In this document: positions 9,814-19,069 of the stretch, piece after piece
Numbering within the stretch: the first letter of the stretch is position 1
Layout of the letters: the number at the start of each line of letters is the position of its first letter
DNA from: Chloroflexota bacterium
GTDB lineage: Bacteria > Chloroflexota > Anaerolineae > Anaerolineales > Villigracilaceae
Assembly (NCBI GenBank): GCA_013112685.1
Contig: JABFGC010000001.1
Span: forward strand, 372,001 to 436,000
Length of the DNA stretch: 64,000 nucleotides
Direction: 5' to 3'
Position numbers and translations under genes: made by a program
The notes under the pieces: model-generated
The model's input: the letters and a program-made list of their open reading frames with translations, nothing else
What the model was told of the DNA's origin: nothing
The model's database searches: none

Positions 9814-10969
9814 GAGATTTTCTCCTCAAATCACGGTAAATGAAGGCGACCGCCACTAAAACACTGATGACTGAAAGCGCAGGAATCCCCCAAATGACCA
9901 GCGGGTTGTTCAACTGCTCCGCCAGCAGGATGCCCGCCGCCGTGATGAAGGCAAGCGCCAGCGAGAGCGGCAGCAACACCTTCCAGCCGAACGCCATCAG
10001 CCGGTCATAGCGGATGCGGGGCCACGTGGCGCGCACCCAGATCATGAAGAACAGCAGGACCACAACCTTCAACAACAAATAAATAGGTCCGAGGAACCAC
10101 GCCTGGAACTGCCACGCGCCGATGCGCCAGACGGCGTCCACGCTCAGGAAGGTGTCCTTCAGGAACCAGAACTCGCGGTAGCCGCCGAAGTACAGCGTCG
10201 CCGCGATCATCGAAATCACGATCATCTTCTGGTATTCCGCCATGAAGAACAGCGCAAACTTCATGCCCGAATATTCCGCGTGATACCCGGCGGTCAATTC
10301 CTGCTCGGCTTCCGGCATGTCGAACGGGGCGCGGTTCACCTCCGCCAGCGTCACGATCAAAAAGACCAGCGCGCCCGCCGGCTGGATCAGCGCAAACCAC
10401 ACCTCCCTCTGGGCGGTCACGATCTCGTTCAGGCTCATCGAATCGCCCAGCATAATGGCGATCACAAAACACAAGCCCAGCGAGAGTTCATACGAGATCA
10501 TCTGCGCCGAAGAGCGGATGCCGCCGAGCATCGCATATTTGTTGTTGCTCGACCAACCCGCCAGTACGATGCCATACACCGCAATGGAGGCAATCGAAGT
10601 CAGGTACAGGACGCCCACGTTTATATCCGCAACGTACAGCGTGATCTCGCGTCCGAATAATGTGAACGACGTCCCAAGCGGGATGACCGCTGCAATGATC
10701 AGGGAAGGCACCACCGTCAACACCGGCGCAAGCAAATACACGACCCTGTACACCTTGCCGGGGGTCAATTCTTCTTTGAAGATGAGTTTGATCGCATCTG
10801 CAATGGGCTGGAGCAGCCCCTGGGGTCCGGCGCGATTCGGTCCCACGCGGATCTGAATGCGCGCCAGCGCGCGGCGTTCATACAACGTCAGGTAGGCAAA
10901 GCCGGTCAGCAGCGCCAGGCACAAGACCAGTCCCTTCAAAAACCATTCGAGCCAGATCGTCCAATCCAT
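9800..10969 (-). CDS. nuoH: NADH-quinone oxidoreductase subunit H
   Basis: This membrane subunit at the base of the peripheral arm forms the quinone chamber; 389 residues with about eight hydrophobic helices. Diagnostic stretches are [33 protein letters not shown] (seen as two adjacent blocks) and [27 protein letters not shown], with the conserved acidic residues. It starts one base after the nuoG stop region. Confidence 0.96.
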   Translation of the reverse strand: MDWTIWLEWFLKGLVLCLALLTGFAYLTLYERRALARIQIRVGPNRAGPQGLLQPIADAIKLIFKEELTPGKVYRVVYLLAPVLTVVPSLIIAAVIPLGTSFTLFGREITLYVADINVGVLYLTSIASIAVYGIVLAGWSSNNKYAMLGGIRSSAQMISYELSLGLCFVIAIMLGDSMSLNEIVTAQREVWFALIQPAGALVFLIVTLAEVNRAPFDMPEAEQELTAGYHAEYSGMKFALFFMAEYQKMIVISMIAATLYFGGYREFWFLKDTFLSVDAVWRIGAWQFQAWFLGPIYLLLKVVVLLFFMIWVRATWPRIRYDRLMAFGWKVLLPLSLALAFITAAGILLAEQLNNPLVIWGIPALSVISVLVAVAFIYRDLRRKSHGRV

Positions 10970-10970
10970 G

Positions 10971-13419
10971 TTATTTCACCTTCGCAAGAGTCGGTTCGTG
11001 AATGGCGATTCCCATACCGCGCGGCAGTAGCGCCACGCCCGTCGCAACGGTCTCGTCAATCTTCACCACCGCCTCGCCATTCACGCCGTCGAAACTCACC
11101 TTCACCACCTGCCCCGCTTCCACGTTGAGTTTCGCCGCCGTCGCCGGGTGCATCGCAACCTGCGTCCCGCCGATGCGTTTGCCGAGAAACTCCGCCGTCC
11201 GCACGGTTACGCCCAGGTCATACAACTTGTTGACCGGGACCGCCAGCAATTCCTTTTCTTTGGGACGAAGAGCCGCCTCTTTTCTGACCTTGGGGATGCG
11301 TACCGTTCCTCCAGCCTGAGCCATCGGGACGAGTTGTACGCCCAAGCCCTGCGTGTTTTCGTAGGTCGTGCCGCCGTAATACAGGTCGCCGCGTCCCACA
11401 ATGGGCCACTGACCGTGCACCTCGGCGAGTTTCTCGTAGGTCAAATCGTTGAAGGCTTCAATGGAATTCGCCATGATGTCGAACACCACCGAAGGCGACG
11501 ACCCCTCGAGGATGACGCCCATCTGTTTGGCGACCATCGAGGTGATGGCGAAGTCCGGCTTGCTGTCGCCTTTTGCAGGCACAGCCGCATAGAAGCGTTG
11601 CACGCGGCGTTCGCCGGAGACGAGCGTGCCTTCACGTTCCGTAAACGCCTGCGCGGGGAAGACCACATCCGCAAGTTCGGTGGTGGCGGTTTCGAGAATA
11701 TCCTGCACTGCCACGAACCTGGCTCCGTTCAGCGCTTTTGCCAGGTTCGGGTCATCGCCCGCCGGGTCCGCGCCGACGATGTAAACCGCCTTGCCCTTGA
11801 GCGCCTTCGCCAGGTCTTCCTCGGGCTCGAAGCCGATCTCGAATGCGCCCTGGTCGTTGGCACGCTGCCAAACGCCGACCAAGCCGTTGTTCGCGCGCCC
11901 GATGTGATTCGTTTCCTTCAACAGGTTCGCGCAAGCCGAAGCCAGCGCCGATGTGCCATTCACACCCAAGCCTTCGCTCCCGAAGAAAACGATCGCGTTC
12001 TTCGCCTTCGCAAATTCATCGGAGATTTTGCTCTTCTTTTCAAAGTCGTGGATGGTTTTTACTTCGTCGCCGTAGGCATAACGGATGGCGTACTTCGCAA
12101 AGCGGTCCAGTTTGGTCTGGCGCGGGTTGGCAACGATCAACGTCGCGCCGCGGTCTGCGGCTTGTTTGACGCGCGCACCACCAGATGGGCGCTTCTTCGT
12201 ACAAGTCCGAGGCGACGACCAGGATGGCGTCTCCCGCGCCCATCGCGCCGATGTTCGTCCCCGCGCCCACACCCGCCAGGCGGGTCAACCCGCCGCCGCC
12301 CATGTCGGAATACAGAATGGCTCTGCCGCCCACCGTATCCGCCAGCGATTTGAGGTTGAACAGGTCTTCATTCGCAAGCCTGCCCGAAGCCAGCACCACG
12401 AAATCCTTTTTGTTCGCGGAGAATTTCTCGGCGGCAAACTTGGCGGCAGCATCCCACGAGGCGCGCGCCAGTTTGTCGTCCTTGCGGACGAGGGGCCTGG
12501 TCAGGCGTTTTTTATTTTCCGTGTAGTGATAGGCGAAGCGTCCCTTGTCGCACAGCCAGATTTCGTTGACTTCCTCGTTCTGGCGCGGCATGACGCGCTT
12601 CACCACGATCTCGCCGCCCGCCTTGGCTTCGCGGCGCGTGTTGAGCGTGGTATTGCACCCGACGGGGCACTGCGTACAAATGGACGCCTGCGCTTTCAGT
12701 TCCCATGGACGCGCCCCAAAGCGGAAGTCCGCGGTGGTCAGCGCGCCGACGGGACAGATGTCGGTGGTGTTGCCGGAAAAAACGGAGTCGAAGCCGGGAT
12801 CGGAGAGCGAAATGATCTGCGTGTTACGTCCGCGCTCGTCGAAACCGAGCACCGCTTCGCCTGCAATCTCATCCTGGAAGCGGATACAACGCGCGCACTG
12901 GATGCAGCGTTCGCGGTCCAGCCAGATCAACTCGCCGAGCGGAACCTGTTTTTCGAGATGCAGCTTCTCGTCGTAGAGGAAGCGGCTTTTGCCGGGACCA
13001 AACTGCATCGTCAGGTTTTGAAGCGGGCATTCGCCGCCCTTGTCACAGATCGGGCAATCCAGCGGGTGCGAGGTGAGCAGGAGTTCCACTGTCCCGCGCT
13101 GTCCCTCCTTTGCATTGTCCGAAACGGTCATCACCACCATGCCTTCGGAAACGCGGTTGGTGCACGCCGTTTCGAGTTTGGGCATGAACTGGATCTTGGG
13201 CTGCCCGTTCTCCATCACCACCTGACCGGTGTTGCGGTCGAGCATGGGTCTGCCGATCTCGACCAGACACATGCGGCACATGCCGACCGGCTCCAGTTTG
13301 GGGTGATGGCAGAACACGGGGATGTCAATACCAGCCATCTTCGCCGCATCCACCACCAGGGTCCCGTCCGGCACGGTGATTTGTTTTCCATTGATCGTAA
13401 GAGAGACTTGTTTCGTCAT
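10971..13419 (-). CDS. nuoG: NADH-quinone oxidoreductase subunit G (one frameshift)
   Basis: This is the large Fe-S subunit of the NADH-oxidising arm, about 815 residues after bridging one frameshift. In order: a [2Fe-2S] ferredoxin-like domain (CHHPKLEPVGMCRMCLVEI), the His/Cys-ligated segment (HPLDCPICDKGGECPLQN), a [4Fe-4S] segment (CIQCARCIRF, CPVGAL), the extra motif CTQCPVGCNT, and a molybdopterin-oxidoreductase-like domain. The frame slips at about 12175-12180 (after EAPIWW), and the protein continues as VKQAADRGATLIVANPRQT. This looks like one lost base in a GTGGTGCGCGCG stretch. NuoE, F and G together show that the complex is of the NADH-oxidising type. Confidence 0.94.
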
Positions 13420-13455
13420 AGCGCTCCGCTGGTAACCGGCAATTAAATTTACCGG

Positions 13456-14709
13456 TTACGAATTACTCCTCACTGCCTGCTTGAAATCCTGCGGGAAACG
13501 TTCGATACCCGTCACCACCGCCATCGTGGAAAATTCGCCCAGCGCGCACAGGCACTTGCCCTGCATTTGTTTGGCAACGTTCAGCAGCAGGTCCACGTCT
13601 GCGCCGGTGCCTTTGCCGGAGTGGATGCGTTCGGTAAGGTTGCGCATCCAGTAATTCCCTTCGCGGCAGGTGGTGCATTTGCCGCATGACTCGTGCTTGA
13701 AGAAGTGGATGGTCTTGTTGACGACCCAGTCCATGCTGACGGTATCGTCCAGCACGATGACCGAGGCAGAGCCGAGGTCCGCGCCGAGCGTGCGGACGGC
13801 GGCGTAGTCCATCGGCGTATCCAGCACTTTGTCGTCCACTGCGATCAGGGAGGAGGATGCGCCCGCGGGCATGATCGCTTTGACGGGGCGTCCTTCCTGG
13901 ATGCCCATGCCGTATTCGTAGATCAACTGGCGGAAAGTCGTGCCAAAAGGCAGTTCGTAATTGCCGGGTTTGCGCACGCGCCCGGAAAGCGAGAAAATCT
14001 TCACACCGGCGCTGTCCACCGTGCCCATGCTCTTGTACCAGTCCGCGCCGTTGGCAAGGATAAGCGGCACATTGGTTAGCGTTTCGACATTGTTGACGAT
14101 GGTCGGTTTTCCGTAAAGACCGTACGAAGGCGGGAAAGGCGGACGGACGCGCGGTTGTCCGCGTTTGCCTTCGAGCGATTCGAGCAAAGCCGTTTCCTCG
14201 CCGCAGATGTATGCGCCCGCGCCGAGATGGGTGTAGATCTTCAATGAGTAATCGGTGCCAAAAAGGTCTTCGCCGAGATAGCCCGCCTCTTCCATTTCCG
14301 CGATCTTTTCATCAAGGAAGGCAGCCAGTTCCCAGAACTCGCCGCGCAGGTACACATACGCCGCGTTCGCGCCGATGGCGTAGGAAGCAATCGCCACGCC
14401 CTCCAAAAACTGGAAGGGATTCCCCTCCATGATCTCGCGGTCTTTGAACGTGCCCGGCTCGGATTCATCCGCATTGGCGACGACGTAATGGGGCCAGTTG
14501 TTCTTGTCAATGAACGCCCATTTCATGCCGGTGGGGAAACCCGCGCCTCCGCGTCCGCGCAAGCCGGAATTCTTGACCACCTCGGTCACTTCGGCAGGTT
14601 TCATCTTGGTCACGGCTTTCTTGAACGCGGCAAAACCGCCGTTCTTTTTGTAGACGTTCAAGGTGTTGATGTCAGGAATATCACGGTGACGTAAAAGGAT
14701 GTGGGTCAT
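13456..14709 (-). CDS. nuoF: NADH-quinone oxidoreductase subunit F
   Basis: This subunit binds NADH and FMN and carries cluster N3, 417 residues. Visible motifs are the NADH-site GLRGRGGAGFPTGMKW, the FMN-site segment around YICGEETALLESLEGKRG, and the [4Fe-4S] ligands SCGKCTTCREG plus a later Cys in QGKCLCALG. The ATG overlaps the nuoE stop (TAATG) once nuoE is read in its corrected frame. Confidence 0.97.
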   Translation of the reverse strand: MTHILLRHRDIPDINTLNVYKKNGGFAAFKKAVTKMKPAEVTEVVKNSGLRGRGGAGFPTGMKWAFIDKNNWPHYVVANADESEPGTFKDREIMEGNPFQFLEGVAIASYAIGANAAYVYLRGEFWELAAFLDEKIAEMEEAGYLGEDLFGTDYSLKIYTHLGAGAYICGEETALLESLEGKRGQPRVRPPFPPSYGLYGKPTIVNNVETLTNVPLILANGADWYKSMGTVDSAGVKIFSLSGRVRKPGNYELPFGTTFRQLIYEYGMGIQEGRPVKAIMPAGASSSLIAVDDKVLDTPMDYAAVRTLGADLGSASVIVLDDTVSMDWVVNKTIHFFKHESCGKCTTCREGNYWMRNLTERIHSGKGTGADVDLLLNVAKQMQGKCLCALGEFSTMAVVTGIERFPQDFKQAVRSNS

Positions 14710-15216
14710 TATTTCACCTCTTTGTCACTCTTCTTCAACGCCTCGACCAATTCCATGGTGCGGTCCACGGTCATGTACTCGTGATACTTGATGCCGTCGG
14801 GGCCCCTGCGTCTGAAACATCGGCGCGCGGTCGCAGGCGGCAAGGCACATCACCGACTCGAGCGTGACCAAGCCGTCCTCCGTCGTCTCGCCGACCTTGA
14901 TGCCGAGGTTGGCGCACAGGTTATCGAGGAACTCATCGGCGCCGCGCAGGGCGCAGGGCAGGTCGGTGCAGACCTGCATGCGGTATTTGCCTTCCTTCTT
15001 ATCGTGATACAGCGTGTAAAAGCCGACGATGGAAGCCACTTCCGTCTCGGTGATTTCGAGGATGCGCGCAATGTCCTGCATCGCCTCCCTGGTGATGTAG
15101 CCCTCCTCGCGCTGGGCAAGGTACAGGAGCGGCATCACCGCCGAACGTTTGTGCTCCGGCGGGTATTTGGCAAGGAGTTGTTTAACTTCCTTCGGATATT
15201 TTTTCTCAAGACTCAT
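14709..15216 (-). CDS. nuoE: NADH-quinone oxidoreductase subunit E (one frameshift near the end)
   Basis: This thioredoxin-fold subunit has a [2Fe-2S] cluster (N1a). The ligands are CTDLPC and CLAAC. The frame slips at 14799-14806 in a GGGGCCCC run; beyond it the normal C-terminus DGIKYHEYMTVDRTMELVEAL appears in the adjacent frame and ends with TAA overlapping the nuoF ATG. That overlap supports the corrected end. The start overlaps the nuoD stop (ATGA). Confidence 0.93.
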
Positions 15217-16441
15217 CGGTCAATATCTCCGAGGACGATGTCGGTGGAAGCAAGGATGGCGACCAGGTCCGCCACCAGATGCCCCTTCACTATTTCCGGC
15301 AGGACGGCAAGATTGTCGAAGGACGGAGTGCGCATGTGGACGCGCCTGGGCTTGGGTCCGCCGTCGCCTTCGAGCAGGACGCCCAACTCGCCGCGCGGAG
15401 ACTCAATCGCGCTGTACACCGACGCATCCGGCGCAGGGAAGCCATCCGTCCACAACTTGAAGTGATGGATGAGCGCCTCCATGCTCACGCCGATCTCCGA
15501 GCGCGGCGGCGGGACAAACTTGCGGTTGTCCGAGCGCACGGGTCCCATCGGCAGTTTGTTCAGCGCCTGTTCCACGATCCGCAGGGATTGGCGCAGTTCT
15601 TCGATGCGCACGAGGTAGCGCGCGTAGGTATCGCCCTCAGCCGCACCGGCACGTCGAATTCATATTGTTCGTAGCCCATGTACGGGCGGGCTTTGCGCAA
15701 ATCCCAGTTCACGCCCGAAGCGCGGAGCATGGGACCCGTCACCCCGTAGGACAGGGCAGTCTCCCTGCTCAGGTAGCCAATGTCCACCATGCGGTCAATG
15801 AAGAGCGGGTTCTTCGTCAACAGCCGTTCGTATTCGTCAACGCGCCTGGGGAAGATTTTGATGAACTCATGCACCGCTGTTTCAAATTCCACCGGCACAT
15901 CGCGCCACAAGCCGCCGGGGCGGATGTAGGTCGTCATCATGCGCTGACCGGAGACCAGTTCGAAAATATCGAGGATCTGCTCGCGCTCGCGGAAACAATA
16001 CAGGAACATGGACATCGCAGCGAGGTCAAGCCCTGAGGTGCCGAGCCAGACCAAATGCGAGGCGATGCGCTGAAGTTCCACCAAAACCACGCGCAGGGCT
16101 TGCGCGCGCGGCGGCACATCCAAATCCACCAGTTTTTCCACCGCCATCACGTAAGCGAGGTTGTTGCCCATTGTGTTCATGTAATCGAGGCGGTCGGTCA
16201 TCACCTCGGCTTTTTGATAGGTCTTGGCTTCCATGTTCTTTTCGACGCCCGTGTGCAAAAAGCCGATGTCGGGGATACAGTTGACGATGACTTCGCCGTC
16301 CAGTTCCAACAGCAGGCGCAATACGCCATGCGTGGACGGGTGCTGCGGTCCCATGTTCAACAGCATGGTCTCGCCGCTGATGGCGCGCTCCGAAACGAGA
16401 TGCTTATATTGGTCTATCGTGACTTCTTCGATCTGTGCCAT
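15213..16441 (-). CDS. nuoD: NADH-quinone oxidoreductase subunit D (one frameshift)
   Basis: This is the 49-kDa-type subunit that builds the quinone site with NuoB, about 409 residues when bridged. Family blocks are LNMGPQHPSTHGVLRLLLELDGE, QRIASHLVWLG, and the C-terminal ESPRGELGVLLEGDGGPKPRRVH. The frame slips at about 15640-15646 (VRLR to AEGDTYARYLVR). The end overlaps nuoE by four bases, ATGA. There are only two bases between nuoC stop and nuoD start. Confidence 0.94.
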
Positions 16442-16443
16442 CG

Positions 16444-16956
16444 TTATTCCTTTGCGTATGGCTTACGCAGGTCAATTTCATCGAAGTTAAAGGTGAATTG
16501 CGGCTCTTCGTAACCGAGCGGAAAATCCTTTCGCAGCGGATACCCTTCCGTGCCTTCGGGCATCAGAAGGCGGCGCGGATCGGGATGACCTTCGAACTGG
16601 ATGCCGAACATGTCGAGGAGTTCACGCTCGCGCCAGACTGCCGTCTTATACACGCGCGTCGCGGTCGGGACCCTGGGGTTGTCTCCGTCCACCGGGACTC
16701 TCAACTGCACCGACAGGTTGTGCGTCAGCGACGTAAGTTGATAGATGACGTGGAAGCGGGGCGAGCCCTGGGGGTAATAATCCACCGCTGTCTGGGCGGA
16801 GAGCAGTTCAAATTGATGCTCGTCGCGGAGCAGGGTCAGCGCATCCACGATGTGTTCCGGCTTGACGAAGCAATGCACTTCGCCGCGGAACTCTTCATGC
16901 GGCGCGTCGAATTTTTCCTGCAGTTTCTTTACAATGAGGTCGAGGGGTTTGTCCAT
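16444..16956 (-). CDS. nuoC: NADH-quinone oxidoreductase subunit C
   Basis: This is the 30-kDa-type subunit of the peripheral arm, 170 residues, separate from NuoD rather than fused as in E. coli. It has the family signature ERELLDMFGIQFEGHPDPRRLLMPEGTEGYPLRKDFPL. It lies directly upstream of nuoD, with a strong hairpin between it and nuoB. Confidence 0.95.
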   Translation of the reverse strand: MDKPLDLIVKKLQEKFDAPHEEFRGEVHCFVKPEHIVDALTLLRDEHQFELLSAQTAVDYYPQGSPRFHVIYQLTSLTHNLSVQLRVPVDGDNPRVPTATRVYKTAVWRERELLDMFGIQFEGHPDPRRLLMPEGTEGYPLRKDFPLGYEEPQFTFNFDEIDLRKPYAKE

Positions 16957-16967
16957 AATGACACCTA

Positions 16968-17000
16968 AGACCTGTCGGGTTTTGAGAACCCGACAGGTCT
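16968..17000. repeat. Intra-operon palindrome, AGACCTGTCGGGTT type
   Basis: A perfect 14-bp stem (AGACCTGTCGGGTT with AACCCGACAGGTCT) and a 5-nt loop lie between nuoB and nuoC. There is no following T run in the operon direction, so it looks like a repeat or an mRNA-processing hairpin rather than a terminator. A sister palindrome is at 39475-39508. Confidence 0.8.
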
Positions 17001-17006
17001 GATATT

Positions 17007-17501
17007 CTATTTGGTCTCTGCCGCCATATCCGCGAATTTGATGCCCTTCACTTTTTCATGGAGCGTGATGACGCCGTGGATCAACGCTTCCGGGCGCGGC
17101 GGGCAGCCTGCCACGTACACATCCACCGGCACGACCTCATCCACGCCCTGATAGATGGCGTAATTGTTGAACACGCCGCCGCAGGAGGCGCAATCGCCCA
17201 TGGCGATCACCCACTTGGGTTCGGGCATCTGGTCGTACAGGCGGCGCAGGACGGGCCCCATTTTCTTCGAGACGCGCCCCGCCACGATCATCAAATCGGA
17301 CTGGCGCGGGCTGGCGCGCATCAACTCCATGCCGAAGCGGCTCATGTCGTAGTGCGCCGCCTGCGCCGACATCATCTCGATGGCGCAGCAGGCAAGACCG
17401 AACAGCATGGGCCACATCGCGTTCGTGCGCGACCAGTTGACGACGTTTTCAAGCGTGGTGGTGACCACGCCCATGTTTCCAAGCTTCTGTTCTATTCCCA
17501 T
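17007..17501 (-). CDS. nuoB: NADH-quinone oxidoreductase subunit B
   Basis: This subunit holds cluster N2, the last Fe-S centre before quinone. The 164-residue protein shows the tandem cysteines in [11 protein letters not shown], plus DCASCGGVF and AGCPPRPE. I chose the internal ATG at 17501 because the protein family begins near MGIEQKLG and because it overlaps the nuoA stop by 10 nt; upstream codons only read through nuoA in another frame. Confidence 0.96.
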   Translation of the reverse strand: MGIEQKLGNMGVVTTTLENVVNWSRTNAMWPMLFGLACCAIEMMSAQAAHYDMSRFGMELMRASPRQSDLMIVAGRVSKKMGPVLRRLYDQMPEPKWVIAMGDCASCGGVFNNYAIYQGVDEVVPVDVYVAGCPPRPEALIHGVITLHEKVKGIKFADMAAETK

Positions 17502-17854
17502 TCCAGGGCTCCTTTTTTCCAGGCGTAAACATAACCGATAAGCAGGATGACGATAAACACCACCATCTCGATCAAGCCGAACAGACCCAGTTGGCGGAAG
17601 GCAATCGCCCACGGCAGAAAGAACACCACTTCGATGTCAAACAGAATGAATAGTACTGCGATGAGGTAGAAACGCACCGGCATACGCCGCGTCCCCTCGC
17701 CATAGGGGTTCATGCCCGACTCATACGGGGTATCTTTTGCGGCAGATTTCTTCTTGGGTCCAAACAATTCCCCCAGTCCGATAGCAATAAAGGCGATCAG
17801 GGTGGCGACGAAGATCATCACCCCGATGGCAATGTATTCAAGCAGCATGTTCAC
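17492..17854 (-). CDS. nuoA: NADH-quinone oxidoreductase subunit A
   Basis: This is a three-helix membrane subunit at the hinge of complex I, 120 residues. It has the conserved loop [40 protein letters not shown]. It is the first gene of a 14-gene operon in the canonical nuoA-N order. On the minus strand GAGGTG precedes the ATG as a Shine-Dalgarno site. Confidence 0.96.
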   Translation of the reverse strand: MNMLLEYIAIGVMIFVATLIAFIAIGLGELFGPKKKSAAKDTPYESGMNPYGEGTRRMPVRFYLIAVLFILFDIEVVFFLPWAIAFRQLGLFGLIEMVVFIVILLIGYVYAWKKGALEWE

Positions 17855-18001
17855 ACCTCATTGATGCGTGAAATTTGGCACAGTTTTGCGAAGTATATCA
17901 CAAAGGTTTTTTAAAGCCTAGAAAAAGTGCCTCTTTTCACAAAATTGATGATATTTATCATGTTGGGAAACATGTAATTGAATGTTCCCCCTTTATCCTT
18001 C

Positions 18002-18043
18002 CCCTCAATCCCCCAAATAATCCCTCAACTCCCGGCTCTTGGA
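18002..18043. repeat. Direct repeat 1: orphan copy of the rpoD 3' end
   Basis: These 42 bp match 19028-19069 at 40 positions. In the minus-strand frame it would encode [12 protein letters not shown] and a stop, the last residues of the sigma factor. Both differences are synonymous (GAG for GAA, AGG for CGG). No sigma coding sequence precedes it. Confidence 0.85.
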
Positions 18044-18066
18044 TGAAGTGCTACTGTCATCAAAAA

Positions 18067-18524
18067 CTAGAGCGTTTCATCCATGATATTGGGATTTTTT
18101 ACAAGCCAAAAACGCAGGGCATTGGCAATTTTTTCAACATCTCCCAGGTGAGAAGCACAAATTTCAAACAACTCATCCGTGCTGACATCGTGATAGAAAT
18201 GAACAAGCCGGTTTCGGTATCCAGCCAACTTCGACATGAGTTCAAGATCGCTCGCGGAAATGACCTTGCGCCTGTTCAGGGCTTGGGCGATCTCTTTGTA
18301 TTCCGTGACGGCATCGCCAAATCCCTTTGCAGCAATGTGCCTTCCCATATCGAAAATGGCTTCCAGCGCTCGACGCAGGCAGGACTCTGCCGTCCAAATT
18401 TGCGAGTATCCCCCATGAAAGCAGTTTTTGAATTCAGGGGCAAAGCGCGGATTTCGCCCATCATTCTATCCACCCAGCCGAGGCGGTCTGTGATTACCCT
18501 CTTCGAGATTTTCCCTGGAACCAT
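18067..18524 (-). CDS. hepT: HepT-like RNase toxin, DUF86 (one frameshift)
   Basis: This is a HEPN-fold toxin of the MntA-HepT (type VII) toxin-antitoxin family, about 152 residues once bridged. The HEPN catalytic/AMPylation motif Rx4HxY is present as RNRLVHFY. The frame slips near 18391 (RKFG then ESCLRRALEAIFDMGRHIAAKG), compatible with one missing base. It starts one base after the mntA stop. The toxin cleaves RNA and is silenced in the known systems by AMPylation of the motif tyrosine. The pair is bracketed by copies of the rpoD 3' end. Confidence 0.85.
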
Positions 18525-18525
18525 G

Positions 18526-18942
18526 CTATGCTTCCTGAAGAATCATCGCCATGCGTTGACGTTCCAACTCCGCCAGGTCCCCTGCGCGGCGCAGCACGAA
18601 TAACTCGTATTCATCCGCCTGGTAGGAATCTTCCGCAAAGACGCGCTCGCCTCGAATGATATTCACTGCGAGGAAGGCGTCCACTTCCTGCAAAACGAAC
18701 AGGTCAATGTTCGACGAGTCAAATAAAGTTTCAAGCTCCAAAGTCAAATTAACCTTGTCCTCGATGGAAAATGGAGAATGGGTCAAGACTCCGATATCGA
18801 GGTCGCTTTGTGTTCTGGCGAGTTGAAAAGAGTCGTCGCGGATCGCCTGGAACAACTCCATTCTCCGGCTGCCGAAAACATACAACGATTTGACCTTGTA
18901 TTTTTCGCAAATCTGCCTGATCTTCTCAAACCTCACGCTCAT
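18526..18942 (-). CDS. mntA: MntA-like nucleotidyltransferase antitoxin
   Basis: This is a minimal nucleotidyltransferase, 138 residues, partner of the downstream HEPN toxin. The polymerase-beta signature is FGSRR followed by SDLDIGV; the spacing between GS and DxD is about 21 residues, longer than the usual 9-10. In known systems it AMPylates HepT. Its start is preceded on the minus strand by TAAAAT ending exactly 6 nt before ATG, with no Shine-Dalgarno, suggesting leaderless transcription. Confidence 0.87.
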   Translation of the reverse strand: MSVRFEKIRQICEKYKVKSLYVFGSRRMELFQAIRDDSFQLARTQSDLDIGVLTHSPFSIEDKVNLTLELETLFDSSNIDLFVLQEVDAFLAVNIIRGERVFAEDSYQADEYELFVLRRAGDLAELERQRMAMILQEA

Positions 18943-18948
18943 AACATC

Positions 18949-18954
18949 ATTTTA
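18949..18954 (-). promoter_or_regulatory. -10 box of mntA, leaderless type
   Basis: TAAAAT on the minus strand with a 6-nt gap (GATGTT) to the ATG; the predicted start of transcription is the start codon itself. Confidence 0.6.
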
Positions 18955-19027
18955 CCATCCGCAACTCAAATCTCTCTTTCCACTTCCCACTTTCTCTTTT
19001 CATCCATCCTCCTTCATCCTTACTTAT

Positions 19028-19069
19028 CCCTCAATCCCCCAAATAATCCCGCAATTCCCGGCTCTTGGA
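19028..19069. repeat. Direct repeat 2: genuine rpoD 3' end
   Basis: This is the copy within the sigma gene, including its stop codon. It matches 18002-18043 at 40 of 42 positions, so the toxin-antitoxin pair lies between two copies. Confidence 0.85.

Noticed and set aside
11148..13446. Two long open frames opposite nuoG
   Set aside because: Antisense shadows of conserved Fe-S coding sequence.
17855..18001. Promoter upstream of nuoA
   Set aside because: TATACT-like sequence is present, but I could not find a convincing -35 partner, so I do not annotate it.
17875..18603. A 242-codon open frame opposite hepT
   Set aside because: The opposite strand has the HEPN motif and gene overlap with mntA; this frame reads through the rpoD-end repeat and has no family.
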